Position numbers and translations under genes: made by a program. A DNA stretch of 64,000 nucleotides from CAZNEZ01 sp964572475 (lineage in GTDB: Bacteria > Bacillota > Clostridia > Lachnospirales > Lachnospiraceae): contig CAZNEZ010000006.1 in the NCBI GenBank assembly GCA_964572475.1, positions 8,637 to 72,636 of the forward strand, given 5' to 3'. Numbering within the stretch: position 1 is the first letter of the stretch; every line of letters starts with the position of its first letter. Shown in pieces: positions 16,392-26,700 of this stretch. The notes beneath the pieces are model-generated. The model was not told where the DNA came from. It made no database searches and was given only the letters and a program-made list of their open reading frames with translations.

Positions 16392-16634
16392 ATGAAGTAT
16401 AATAGAGACGTGTATAAAAGTCTTATGATGATTACGCAATTAGGAATAAGTATGATGACCCCCATTTTTTTGTGTGTATTGCTGGGAATTTTTCTAGATA
16501 AGAAATTTGGCACATCACTTACTGTAATACTGCTGTTTATAGGAATGCTTGCAGGCGGAAGGAATACTTATATGCTTGCAATGAAGTTTGTCGATAAGAC
16601 GGAAAAGGAGAGCGAAGATGAAAAACACAAATAA
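16392..16634 (+). CDS. AtpZ/AtpI-family membrane protein
   Basis: An 80-residue protein with two membrane segments (about 15-35 and 40-60) joined by the short loop DKKFGT. This matches the AtpZ-like proteins found at the front of atp operons in Firmicutes, proposed to help assemble the c ring or import Mg2+. AAAGGAG precedes the ATG. Its 3' end overlaps the next gene by 17 bp. Confidence 0.8.
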   Translation: MKYNRDVYKSLMMITQLGISMMTPIFLCVLLGIFLDKKFGTSLTVILLFIGMLAGGRNTYMLAMKFVDKTEKESEDEKHK

Positions 16635-17016
16635 ACCAATGCTTTTTGACTTAATAATTGGAATAGGTCTCTATTGTATAGTTGGTATAGTGTTTATTCT
16701 CGCATTACCTATTCCAAAACTATATAACATGATAGGATTTGTTGTAGGTGTTATTATGGCGATACTGATGATTGTTCATATGGCATCAGGCATTGAGACA
16801 ACACTATCGCTTAATGAAGAAGATGCACTTAAGCACTCTAAGAAGTCATACCTGTTTAGAATTGTAATATTTTTAGCAGTATTTATTATAATGGGATTAT
16901 TCTTTAGAGAGAGCCTTGTTGCAGCTCTTTTTGGCATTATGTCATTGAAGATTTCGGCTTATATTCAGCCGTTAATCCATAAAGTTTCAAACAAAATCTA
17001 TAGCAAAGGAAGGTGA
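16618..17016 (+). CDS. atpI: ATP synthase subunit I (AtpI-like)
   Basis: A 132-residue protein with four predicted membrane segments, in the usual place between AtpZ and subunit a. ATG at 16618 with AAAGGAG at 16604-16610 is clearly better than the TTG at 16588. AtpI-type proteins assist c-ring assembly in sodium-type ATP synthases. Sequence conservation in this family is low, so the call rests on topology and position. Confidence 0.75.
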   Translation: MKNTNKPMLFDLIIGIGLYCIVGIVFILALPIPKLYNMIGFVVGVIMAILMIVHMASGIETTLSLNEEDALKHSKKSYLFRIVIFLAVFIIMGLFFRESLVAALFGIMSLKISAYIQPLIHKVSNKIYSKGR

Positions 17017-17020
17017 TAAT

Positions 17021-17746
17021 GTGAGAAATGGATTTGAACTTCTGGCGGGTTCAGGCGAAGCGGATTTTAGCATTCACTATCTGAAAGAAATTAATTTTTT
17101 TGGACATACGGTATGTATAACAACAACGCATGTAAGTTTACTAATAATATCTATAGTTATAGTAGTGCTGGCAGTAGTAGCCAATAAAAAGTTAAAAAAA
17201 GTCAGCGAAGCTGATGCGCCAAGTGGATTTATGAATATGATCGAACTTATAGTCGAGATGATTCAGAATCTTGTCAGAAGTGTTATGGGTGAAACCGGTA
17301 AAAAGTTCATGAACTACATAGGTACGGTATTTATTTTTATCCTGCTATGTAACATTTCAGGACTGCTGGGATTAAGAGCACCAACAGCCGATTATGGTGT
17401 AACATTGCCATTAGGTCTCATTACATTTTTCTTAATACATTATAATGGAGTTAAGAAGAATAAAATCGGACATTTCACAGCACTTTTCAAACCAAGTTTT
17501 ATTTTATTTCCGATTAACCTTATAGGTGAAATCGCAGTACCGCTATCTCTTTCACTGCGTTTGTTTGGTAATGTTCTTTCGGGAACGGTTATGATGGGAC
17601 TTATCTATGGTTTGCTCCCAGTTCCTGTAACTACAGGAATACCAGCAGTCTTGCATATTTATTTTGATATTTTCTCAGGCTGCATACAGGCATATGTTTT
17701 CTGTATGTTAACAATGGTTTATATCAACGATAAGATAGCAGATTAG
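17021..17746 (+). CDS. atpB: F1Fo ATP synthase subunit a
   Basis: Membrane stator subunit that carries the ion half-channels. Five or so membrane segments are visible. The conserved Arg needed for rotation is in SLSLRLFGNVLSG, and the C-terminal helix contains QAYVFCMLTMVYI. The start is GTG at 17021, supported by AAGGAAGGTG. The length is 241 residues. The last 31 bases of the gene are duplicated just downstream (17763-17793). Confidence 0.95.
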   Translation: MRNGFELLAGSGEADFSIHYLKEINFFGHTVCITTTHVSLLIISIVIVVLAVVANKKLKKVSEADAPSGFMNMIELIVEMIQNLVRSVMGETGKKFMNYIGTVFIFILLCNISGLLGLRAPTADYGVTLPLGLITFFLIHYNGVKKNKIGHFTALFKPSFILFPINLIGEIAVPLSLSLRLFGNVLSGTVMMGLIYGLLPVPVTTGIPAVLHIYFDIFSGCIQAYVFCMLTMVYINDKIAD

Positions 17747-17793
17747 TTATCGATAAACCATAGGTTTATATTAACGATAAGATAGCAGATTAG
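17716..17793 (+). repeat. Duplicated 3' end of atpB
   Basis: Bases 17716-17746, the end of atpB including its stop codon, recur at 17763-17793 with one mismatch (C17725 versus T17772). The 12-base ATAAGATAGCAG core appears a third time at 17798-17809. The stop codon of the gene precedes the second copy, so the protein is unaffected. Confidence 0.9.
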
Positions 17794-17847
17794 CGAAATA
17801 AGATAGCAGAAACACAATTATTACTTTAATTTTAGGAGGAAAACACA

Positions 17848-18099
17848 ATGAATGTAAGTGGACAGGAATTTATTTATGCAATGTCAGCAGTAGGTGCTGG
17901 GTTAGCGATGATAGCAGGTATAGGACCTGGTGTTGGACAAGGATATGCAGCAGGACAGGCAGCGGCAGCTGTTGGTCGTAATCCAGGAGCAAAATCAGAT
18001 ATTACTTCAACGATGCTTCTTGGACAGGCAGTTGCAGAGACAACAGGTCTTTATGGATTTGCTGTAGCAATTATCCTAATGTTTGTTAAACCTTTCTAG
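17848..18099 (+). CDS. atpE: F1Fo ATP synthase subunit c (sodium-type signature)
   Basis: Proteolipid that forms the rotor ring: two membrane helices joined by the polar loop GRNPGA. The ion-binding Glu is Glu64. Gln31 in GPGVGQG, Thr65, Thr66 and Tyr69 in GQAVAETTGLYG match the sodium-binding set of Ilyobacter tartaricus c subunit (Gln32, Glu65, Ser66, Thr67, Tyr70), with Thr for Ser66. Proton-type rings lack this set. The length is 83 residues, with TAGGAGG before the ATG. Confidence 0.95.
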   Translation: MNVSGQEFIYAMSAVGAGLAMIAGIGPGVGQGYAAGQAAAAVGRNPGAKSDITSTMLLGQAVAETTGLYGFAVAIILMFVKPF

Positions 18100-18139
18100 T
18101 ATTATAAGAAAGTAGATTACTCAGAAAGGAGGCAGGACC

Positions 18140-18712
18140 TTGGTAAATCAAATACAGATGCTTCTTAGTTCAGTTCCTCCAATAGAAGAGGAAACTGGTG
18201 GAAGAATCTTCGGACTTGACCCTCAGTTGATATTCGATGCAGTAGTTTTAGCATTTAATATATTTCTATTATTCATATTACTGTCTTATCTTTTGTTTAA
18301 CCCAGTTAAACAAATGCTTCAAAAGAGACATGAGAAGATAGCTGGAGATATTGAAACAGCTAACTTGAATAAAGAAGAGGCTATTGCTCTTAAGGAGCAG
18401 TATGAAGTGAAACTTAAAAAGGCGGATAAAGAAGTAGAAGCCATTATGAGTGAAGCACGGAAGAAAGCACTGAAGAATGAAGAAAGAATTGTTGCTGAGG
18501 CAAAAGAGGAAGCTTCAAGAATTATTAAACAGGCTCAAAAAGAAGCAGAATTAGAAAAGAAGAAGGCTGCCGATGATATTAAGAATCAGATTATTATGGT
18601 TTCAACGATGATGGCAAGTAAAATAGTTGCATCATCTATTGACGCAGCAGCGCAAGACGAGCTTATTGAGGATACCTTGAAAGAGATAGGTGATAAGACA
18701 TGGCTAAGCTAA
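18140..18712 (+). CDS. atpF: F1Fo ATP synthase subunit b
   Basis: Peripheral stalk subunit with one N-terminal membrane segment (about residues 30-52) followed by a long charged coiled-coil helix rich in Glu, Lys and Ala. The start is TTG at 18140, seven bases after a strong AAAGGAGG. The length is 190 residues. It overlaps atpH by 13 bp, implying coupled translation. Confidence 0.93.
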   Translation: MVNQIQMLLSSVPPIEEETGGRIFGLDPQLIFDAVVLAFNIFLLFILLSYLLFNPVKQMLQKRHEKIAGDIETANLNKEEAIALKEQYEVKLKKADKEVEAIMSEARKKALKNEERIVAEAKEEASRIIKQAQKEAELEKKKAADDIKNQIIMVSTMMASKIVASSIDAAAQDELIEDTLKEIGDKTWLS

Positions 18713-19248
18713 TATCAAAGACATATGGAGATGCTTTATTCGATATAGGAATAGAAAATGGAAATATGGATGAATTATTTGATGAGGCCTATGCAGTCAT
18801 TGACATTGTTAGAGACAATGAGGAATTAACAAGGTTTCTCAAACATCCAAAGATAGACAAAGAAGAAAAAACAAAGGTCATAGAGAATATTTTTAAGAAT
18901 AGAGTAACTAAGGATATGGTTGGATTTCTGATTTTACTGGTCAGAAAAGACAGACAGAGTGAGGTTACTGACATATTAGAATATTTTATTACTAGAGTTT
19001 TGGAATATAAAAAGATAGGAATAGCATATGTAAGTTCTGCTGTTGAGCTTAGTGATAAGCAAAGAGAAGCAGTACTTAATAAGCTGTTGACTACAACATC
19101 ATATAAGGAATTTCAAATGCATTATTCAATTGATGAAAGTCTTATAGGTGGAATGGTCATTAGAATAGGCGATAGAGTTGTAGATAGTAGTGTTAAGACA
19201 AAACTTGACCAGATGTCAAAAGATTTGTTTAAGATACAACTTGCCTAG
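18700..19248 (+). CDS. atpH: F1Fo ATP synthase subunit delta
   Basis: Connects the stalk to the F1 head. The N-terminal helical domain begins AKLISKTYGDALFDIG, and the C-terminal part has the conserved DESLIGGMVIRIGDRVVDSSVK pattern (split here: LIGGMVIRIGD and DSSVKTKL). The length is 182 residues. It overlaps atpF. Confidence 0.93.
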   Translation: MAKLISKTYGDALFDIGIENGNMDELFDEAYAVIDIVRDNEELTRFLKHPKIDKEEKTKVIENIFKNRVTKDMVGFLILLVRKDRQSEVTDILEYFITRVLEYKKIGIAYVSSAVELSDKQREAVLNKLLTTTSYKEFQMHYSIDESLIGGMVIRIGDRVVDSSVKTKLDQMSKDLFKIQLA

Positions 19249-19303
19249 AAATTCTAAATCATGAATTTCTATATTATACGAGGAAAGAAGGTGGGTTAGT
19301 TCC

Positions 19304-20806
19304 ATGAATCTAAGACCAGAAGAGATAAGTTCAGTTATTAAAGAACAGATAAAGAACTATTCAACTGAATTAGAAGTATCAGATGTTGGTACGGTAATTC
19401 AGGTTGCTGATGGTATAGCCCGTGTACATGGTCTTGAAAATGCTATGCAGGGTGAACTTTTAGAGTTCCCTGGAGAGATATACGGAATGGTATTGAACCT
19501 TGAAGAGGATAATGTTGGAGTTGTTCTTCTTGGTGATAAGAAGAATATTAACGAAGGCGATACAGTAAAGACAACTGGACGTGTTGTTGAAGTTCCAGTA
19601 GGTGACGAAATGATTGGTCGTGTTGTTAATGCATTAGGACAGCCTATAGATGGAAAAGGTCCAATTAATGCTACTAAACATCGTCAGATAGAGAGAGTTG
19701 CTTCTGGAGTTATTTCCAGAAAGTCAGTCGATACACCACTTCAGACAGGTATTAAAGCTATTGATGCCATGGTTCCTATTGGCAGAGGACAAAGAGAGCT
19801 TATTATAGGCGATCGTCAGACTGGTAAAACAGCCATTGCCATTGATACTATTATCAATCAGAAAGATCAGAATGTATTATGTATATATGTAGCGATTGGA
19901 CAGAAATCGTCAACCGTTGCAAATATTGTTAAGACACTTGAAGAGTTTGGAGCAATGTCATATACAACTGTTGTAGCCTCAACAGCCAGTGAACTTGCGC
20001 CACTTCAATATATTGCACCATATTCAGGCTGTACTATAGGTGAAGAATGGATGGAACAGGGAAAGGACGTTTTAGTAGTATATGATGATTTAAGCAAGCA
20101 TGCTACTGCATATCGTACACTCTCATTACTTCTTAAGAGACCACCTGGCAGAGAAGCATATCCTGGTGATGTTTTCTACTTACACTCAAGATTACTTGAG
20201 AGAGCAGCAAGATTATCAGATGAACTTGGTGGTGGTTCGTTAACTGCATTGCCAATTATTGAAACGCAGGCAGGAGATGTATCTGCATACATTCCTACAA
20301 ATGTTATTTCAATTACTGATGGACAGATTTATCTGGAAACAGAGATGTTTAATGCGGGATTTAGACCTGCTGTAAATGCTGGTCTTTCTGTATCGAGAGT
20401 TGGTGGTGCTGCTCAGATTAAGGCTATTAAGAAGCTTGCAGCCCCTATTCGTGTTGAATTGGCACAGTACAGAGAACTCGCAGCATTTGCTCAGTTTGGT
20501 TCAGAACTTGATGAAGATACCAAAGAGAAGCTTGCACAGGGTGTAAGAATCAAAGAAGTTCTTAAACAATCACAATACAATACAATGCCAGTATGGTATC
20601 AGGTAGTTATTATATATGCAGCAACTAAAAAGTTTCTTTTAGATGTAGAAGTAGAAGATATTCTTGAATTTGAAAAAGGCTTATTCACATTTGTGGATAC
20701 CAAATATCCAGAGATTCTTACAAGTATTAAAGAAACTAAAGAGTTGACACCAGACAATGAACAGTTGCTTATTAAAGCTATTACAGAATATAAGCAAGGC
20801 CTATAA
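19304..20806 (+). CDS. atpA: F1Fo ATP synthase subunit alpha
   Basis: Non-catalytic nucleotide-binding subunit of F1. The N-terminal beta-barrel begins MNLRPEEISSVIKEQI, Walker A is GDRQTGKT near residues 169-176, and VVYDDLSKHA and the arginine-finger region VSRVGGAAQ follow. The 500-residue length is typical. The ATG lies about eight bases after AAGGTGG. Confidence 0.97.
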   Translation: MNLRPEEISSVIKEQIKNYSTELEVSDVGTVIQVADGIARVHGLENAMQGELLEFPGEIYGMVLNLEEDNVGVVLLGDKKNINEGDTVKTTGRVVEVPVGDEMIGRVVNALGQPIDGKGPINATKHRQIERVASGVISRKSVDTPLQTGIKAIDAMVPIGRGQRELIIGDRQTGKTAIAIDTIINQKDQNVLCIYVAIGQKSSTVANIVKTLEEFGAMSYTTVVASTASELAPLQYIAPYSGCTIGEEWMEQGKDVLVVYDDLSKHATAYRTLSLLLKRPPGREAYPGDVFYLHSRLLERAARLSDELGGGSLTALPIIETQAGDVSAYIPTNVISITDGQIYLETEMFNAGFRPAVNAGLSVSRVGGAAQIKAIKKLAAPIRVELAQYRELAAFAQFGSELDEDTKEKLAQGVRIKEVLKQSQYNTMPVWYQVVIIYAATKKFLLDVEVEDILEFEKGLFTFVDTKYPEILTSIKETKELTPDNEQLLIKAITEYKQGL

Positions 20807-20827
20807 TAGAAGAGAAAGGGTGATATC

Positions 20828-21688
20828 ATGGCGTCAATGAGAGACATTCAGCGACGAAAAACCAGTATTCAGAGTACCGGGCAGATTACAAAGGCCATGA
20901 AACTCGTTTCTACCGTTAAGCTTCAAAAAGCGAGAGGACGTGCAGAGAATACAAAACCATATTTTGATTTAATGTACAAGACCATATCTTCTATATTAGC
21001 TCGTTCAGAGAACGTCAGCCACAAATATCTGATAGGTGACGCTGCAAAGAAGAAAGCAGTTATAGCAATTACTTCTAACAGAGGGCTTGCCGGTGGATAT
21101 AACAATAATATTGTTAAGTTAATTGCTGGTGATACAACATTTGATAAAGACAGCACGGTTATCTATGCTATTGGTAGAAAAGGTAAGGACAGCCTTGTTA
21201 GAAAAGGATATGAGATTAAAGCTGATTTTTCTGATGTGATTAATAATCCTATTTATTCAGATGCGATGCAGATATGTGATAAAGTATTAGAAGCATTTAC
21301 GGTAGGAGAAATAGGTGAGATTTATCTAGCTTATACATGCTTTAAAAATACGGTTAGTCAGACACCTATGATGATTAAATTATTGCCAGTATTGGCTGAT
21401 AGTGAAGAAAGTTCAGAAGAAGATATGATAACTCCTATGAATTATGAACCATCAGAGGAAGAAGTGCTTGATTTAATTATACCTAAATATATTTCCAGTC
21501 TTATCTTTGGCGCATTAGTAGAGGCAGTTGCCAGTGAAAATGGAGCTAGAATGACAGCAATGGATTCAGCGACAAGTAATGCAGAAGATATGATTGCAGA
21601 TTTATCGCTCAAGTATAACAGAGCCAGACAGAGTGTAATTACTCAGGAACTTACCGAGATAATCGGTGGTGCCAATGCTATTAGTTAG
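20828..21688 (+). CDS. atpG: F1Fo ATP synthase subunit gamma
   Basis: Central shaft of the motor. The N-terminal helix starts MASMRDIQRRKTSIQSTGQITKAM (split: MASMRDIQRRK, TGQITKAMKLVS), the Rossmann-like middle has SNRGLAGGYN, and the C-terminal helix carries MDSATSNAEDMI. The length is 286 residues. It lies 21 bp after atpA with AAAGGGTG upstream. Confidence 0.96.
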   Translation: MASMRDIQRRKTSIQSTGQITKAMKLVSTVKLQKARGRAENTKPYFDLMYKTISSILARSENVSHKYLIGDAAKKKAVIAITSNRGLAGGYNNNIVKLIAGDTTFDKDSTVIYAIGRKGKDSLVRKGYEIKADFSDVINNPIYSDAMQICDKVLEAFTVGEIGEIYLAYTCFKNTVSQTPMMIKLLPVLADSEESSEEDMITPMNYEPSEEEVLDLIIPKYISSLIFGALVEAVASENGARMTAMDSATSNAEDMIADLSLKYNRARQSVITQELTEIIGGANAIS

Positions 21689-21724
21689 CATTAGGCATAA
21701 TTAACGGAATGAAAGGAAAAGTGC

Positions 21725-23125
21725 ATGACAGAACAAAATAAAGATAAGTGTATTGGTAAGATAACTCAGATTATCGGTGCTGTATTAGATATTAAGTTCA
21801 GTGAAGGCAATCTTCCAGAGATAAATGAAGCTATTAATATTGATAACCACGGCAAAAAGCTTGTTGTAGAAGTTGCACAGCATCTGGGTGATGAAACAGT
21901 TAGATGTATAGCAATGGGCCCAACAGATGGACTTGTTCGTGGAGATGATGCAGTAGCAACAGGAGCACCTATCTCTGTACCAGTTGGAGAAAATACGCTA
22001 GGAAGAATGTTTAATGTTTTAGGCGAACCTATTGATAATAAGGCTGTTCCTGAGGACGTTCAGTATATGCCAATTCATAGAAAAGCACCAGCTTTTGAAG
22101 AGCAGGCAACGGAAACAGAAATATTAGAGACGGGTATCAAAGTAGTAGATTTATTATGCCCTTACCAAAAAGGTGGTAAAATAGGTTTATTTGGTGGTGC
22201 TGGTGTTGGTAAGACAGTACTTATTCAGGAACTTATTAGAAATATAGCTACAGAGCATGGCGGATATTCAGTGTTTACAGGTGTTGGTGAGAGAACACGT
22301 GAAGGTAATGATTTATATTACGAGATGATAGAATCTGGTGTTATCAATAAAACTACAATGGTATTTGGACAGATGAATGAGCCACCTGGAGCTAGAATGA
22401 GAGTAGGTCTTACAGGTCTGACAATGGCAGAATATTTTAGAGATCAAGGTGGAAAGGATGTTCTTCTGTTTATAGATAACATTTTCCGTTTTACACAGGC
22501 AGGCTCAGAGGTTTCAGCATTATTAGGCAGAATGCCATCAGCCGTTGGATATCAGCCTACGTTACAGACAGAGATGGGCGCTCTTCAGGAGAGAATTACA
22601 TCAACTAAAAATGCGTCTATTACATCTGTTCAGGCTGTATATGTTCCAGCAGATGATTTGACGGATCCTGCACCTGCAACAACATTTGCACATCTTGATG
22701 CAACAACTGTATTATCACGTTCTATAGTTGAACTTGGTATATATCCTGCTGTTGATCCATTAGAATCGTCATCAAGAATCCTTGATCCGCATATAGTAGG
22801 TGAAGAGCATTATAAAGTTGCTCGTGGAGTTCAGGAGATTCTTCAAAAATACAAGGAATTACAGGATATTATTGCTATGCTTGGTATGGACGAACTTTCG
22901 GAAGAAGAAAAACTTGTTGTATCAAGGGCAAGAAAGATTCAGAAATTCCTTTCACAGCCTTTCTTTGTTGCTGGACAGTTTACAGGTCTTGAAGGTAAAT
23001 ATGTTTCGGTTAATGATACTGTTCAAGGATTCAAAGAGATTCTTGAAGGAAAACATGATGATGTGCCAGAAAGCTATTTCCTTAATGTTGGAAGCATAGA
23101 TGATGTTTTAGCAAAGGTTAAGTAG
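21725..23125 (+). CDS. atpD: F1Fo ATP synthase subunit beta
   Basis: Catalytic subunit. Walker A is GGAGVGKT near residues 157-164; the catalytic Glu region GERTREGNDLYYEM, Walker B VLLFIDNIFRFTQAGSEVSALLGR (read as VLLFIDNIF and SALLGRMPS) and ALQERITST are present. The length is 466 residues. AAAGGAAAAG precedes the ATG. Confidence 0.98.
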   Translation: MTEQNKDKCIGKITQIIGAVLDIKFSEGNLPEINEAINIDNHGKKLVVEVAQHLGDETVRCIAMGPTDGLVRGDDAVATGAPISVPVGENTLGRMFNVLGEPIDNKAVPEDVQYMPIHRKAPAFEEQATETEILETGIKVVDLLCPYQKGGKIGLFGGAGVGKTVLIQELIRNIATEHGGYSVFTGVGERTREGNDLYYEMIESGVINKTTMVFGQMNEPPGARMRVGLTGLTMAEYFRDQGGKDVLLFIDNIFRFTQAGSEVSALLGRMPSAVGYQPTLQTEMGALQERITSTKNASITSVQAVYVPADDLTDPAPATTFAHLDATTVLSRSIVELGIYPAVDPLESSSRILDPHIVGEEHYKVARGVQEILQKYKELQDIIAMLGMDELSEEEKLVVSRARKIQKFLSQPFFVAGQFTGLEGKYVSVNDTVQGFKEILEGKHDDVPESYFLNVGSIDDVLAKVK

Positions 23126-23138
23126 AAAGAGGTTTTGT

Positions 23139-23546
23139 ATGGCTGATGAAAGATTATTCACATTACAGATAATTTCACCAGAGAGAGTATTCTATGAAGG
23201 TCAGGTTACTTTCGTAGAGATGAGTACTTCGGAAGGTGAGATTGGTGTATATAAGGAACATATTCCTATGACTAATGTTCTTGTACCCGGAGTTGTTACT
23301 ATTTATGAAGAGAATGATACAAAGAAGGCAGCAGTTCATGCAGGATTTATAGAGATTCTTAAAGAAAGAGTAACTATTATGGCTGAGGTGGCAGAATGGC
23401 CTAATGAAATCGACTTAAACCGAGCAGAAGAAGCAAAGATTAGAGCAGAGAGAAGACTTAAAGAAGGCGGAGAGGGAATAAATCTTGTGAGAGCAGATGC
23501 AGCACTTAAGCGTTCACTTGCCAGAATTAACGCAGTTAAGGAATAA
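23139..23546 (+). CDS. atpC: F1Fo ATP synthase subunit epsilon
   Basis: Regulatory subunit of the central stalk. The N-terminal beta sandwich has LQIISPERVFYEGQV and EIGVYKEHIPMTNVL, followed by a two-helix C-terminal domain with RAEEAKIRAERRLK. The length is 135 residues. It is the last gene of the operon, 13 bp after atpD and followed by a terminator. Confidence 0.96.
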   Translation: MADERLFTLQIISPERVFYEGQVTFVEMSTSEGEIGVYKEHIPMTNVLVPGVVTIYEENDTKKAAVHAGFIEILKERVTIMAEVAEWPNEIDLNRAEEAKIRAERRLKEGGEGINLVRADAALKRSLARINAVKE

Positions 23547-23550
23547 AGAA

Positions 23551-23590
23551 AAAAACGGATATTGGAATTATATTTCAATATTCGTTTTTT
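23551..23590 (+). terminator. Terminator of the ATP synthase operon
   Basis: ACGGATATTG pairs with CAATATTCGT (one G-T) around GAATTATATTT, with an A run before and six T after. Confidence 0.9.
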
Positions 23591-23721
23591 AATATAAAGC
23601 CTAAAAAATTATCTTACATTTTCAAACATTATCAAACTATTACATATTTTTTTATACAGTAGATATGTGGTAAAATATATCCATAACATCAGTGAATTAG
23701 CACTTGAAAAGGAGATAACAA

Positions 23722-26700
23722 ATGATTGAAAAACTATTTAGAAAAACTAAAAAAGTTGTAGCTTGGTCGCTTGTAATAGTTATGTTACTATCACTTGCCG
23801 CCTGCGGCTCAAAGGAAGATAATAAAGGCGAGGATGAAACAAAAGAAACAACACAAGATGGTGGTGTGGCTGAAATGACTGGGAATACTCAGCGCGATGA
23901 TGCCAAAGATACATACATTGCAGGGCTTGAATCTTTTGAACTTGGAGATGTTGATGTAACGGAAGATTATTTTGCAAATGCATTTAATAATGATGTAAAA
24001 TACCTTCTTTCACTTGATAGCGATAAAATGCTTGCTGGATTTAGAGAGACGGCTGGTCTAGATATGAAGAGTGCAACAAGATATGGTGGATGGGAGAATT
24101 CACTTATTGGTGGACATACAATGGGACATTATTTAACTGCATGTGCACAGGCATATGCTTCATTAGATGAAGGAGCAGATAAAAAAGCAGTTAAAGAAAA
24201 GCTTGATTATATTGTTGGAGCATTAAAGGAATGTCAGACAGCTACAGGTACTGGATATATTTTTGGTTCAACAATTCTTGATAAAGCTAATATAGAAAAG
24301 CAGTTTGATAATGTAGAGAGCGGACTTACTAATATTACCACTCAGGCTTGGGTTCCTTGGTACACAATGCACAAGATTCTTGCAGGACTTGTAGAAGTAT
24401 ATGAATTAACGGGTAGTGAAACTTCACTTGAAGTAGCTAAATCACTTGGAACCTGGGTATACAATAGAACAGATAAATGGACAGACGCTGTTAGAAATAG
24501 AGTGCTTGGTATAGAGTATGGTGGTATGAATGATTGTCTGTACGAGTTATATGCGGTAACAGGCGATGAAAAGTTTGCAGTTGCAGCACACAAATTTGAT
24601 GAAGATGCTTTATATGCTTCAGTTGCAGCAGGTGCTGAGAATGCACTTAATGAAAAACATGCTAATACGACAATTCCCAAATTCTTAGGAGCATTAAACA
24701 GATATATTACTGCTGAAGGAAAAACTATTAATGGAGAAAAAGTAGATTCCTCAAAATACCTTTCTTACGCAGAAGCATTTTGGGATATGGTAGTTAACAA
24801 GCATTCATATATTACCGGTGGCAATAGTGAATGGGAGCATTTTGGCAAGGATAATATTCTTGATGCTGAAAGAACAAACTGTAACTGTGAGACATGTAAT
24901 GCCTACAATATGCTTAAGTTATCTAGAAAACTGTATATGATAACAGGTAAGGCAAAATATCTCGATTATTATGAGAATACATTGCTTAATTCAATAATGT
25001 CATCACAGAATCCTGAAACAGGTATGACGACATATTTCCAGCCAATGGCTACAGGATATTTTAAGGTATATGGAAGTGAAACAGGACATTTTTGGTGTTG
25101 TACAGGAAGTGGAATGGAGAATTTTACGAAGCTTGGCGACAGCATCTACTATAAAAAAGATAATATGCTTGTTGTAAGCCAGTATATCAGCTCGGTATTG
25201 ACTTGGTCAGATAAGAATCTTACACTTACACAGAATTCAGATATTCCAGATTCAGATAAAGCAGAATTTGAGGTTAAAGCTATAAAAGATGGTTCTATTG
25301 ACGCAGAGATAGCTTTTAGAATTCCAGATTGGGCTGCTGAAGATGTAGTTATTAAAGTAAATGGAGAAAAAGCAGATACAGATTGTAAGTCAGGTTATTT
25401 GATTCTTAAGAACTTGAAAGATGGAGATAAGATTACAGTAACAATTCCTATGCAGATTAAGGCTTATAATCTTGCAGATAATGAAAATTGTTATGCATTC
25501 AAATATGGACCTATAGTATTAAGTGCAGAACTTGGCAGCAAGGATATGACTACTACAACTACTGGAGTAAATGTTACAGTCCCAGCTACTAAGCTTATTG
25601 AGACAACTTACACGAGTGCTGGTACAGAAAAGGTTTCAGTCACTAATGGAAGCCTTGAGGATTTCTTTAAGAATATTAACAGTAATCTGGTAAAAACAGA
25701 AGGAAAGCTTGAATGGAAGCTTAAGAATACTAATGCCAATCTTATATTTACGCCTCACTACAGTAAATATACGCAGAGATATGGAATATACTGGCAGTTT
25801 AATAGTGACAGTTCTGCTGTAAACGCTACAGAACTTATTAATGAAAGAAATGAGTCAAGATTCCAAAAAGCATTGATTGATACTGTTCAGCCAGGTTATG
25901 GTCAGTATGAAAATGATGAGCTACATGATATGCAAGAGCTTAAGACCGGTTCTACAGGAGATACTTCCGATGGAACAAGCAGATATGCAAATGCTGGAGG
26001 TGCGTTCTCGTATAGAATGAAGGTTGCCAAGGATGAAGATAATTATCTTCAGTTAACATTTAAAAAAGATGATAATGGAAAGTCAATTAAAGTTACAATT
26101 GATGGAACAAGCATTTACGAAGAAAAACTTAATTATACAGGCAGTGACAGTACTTATGATGTATTGATTAAAATGCCAAAAGATGTTGTAAATGATAAGG
26201 CTGAAACAGTTACACTTTCAGATGGAAGTAAAGTATCAGCTGTAAAGGTTATCTTTGAGAGCGTTAACAATGAAGCTTCTGCAAGAATTTATGGATTTGC
26301 ATATACTCTTCATGCATATGATACGCAAGTAAGTCTGGAAGTATCGGCTGATAATGGAGATATTAGTACAGATGGTAAGAAATCTACAATTACTATTGAA
26401 AAAGATTGTAAAGAGGTAAATGTAAATGTTGATATTGCTAATAAAAATGGATACATTACAATTAATGGTATAGTTGCAGATGACACTAAAGCATACAAGG
26501 TTGATATGGAAAGCAGTAATTTTGCATCACTTGAATATGTAGTGTATGCGGAGGACCATACGACTAAAGAAACCTATACAATTGATATCAAAAAAGATGG
26601 AGCAACAGAGCTTCGCGAAAATGTGGATAATAATCTTGCATATTTTGTTGATTGTGGAGATCATGTAACTTCTACTCTGTCAGAAGGCGATAAATTTGGA

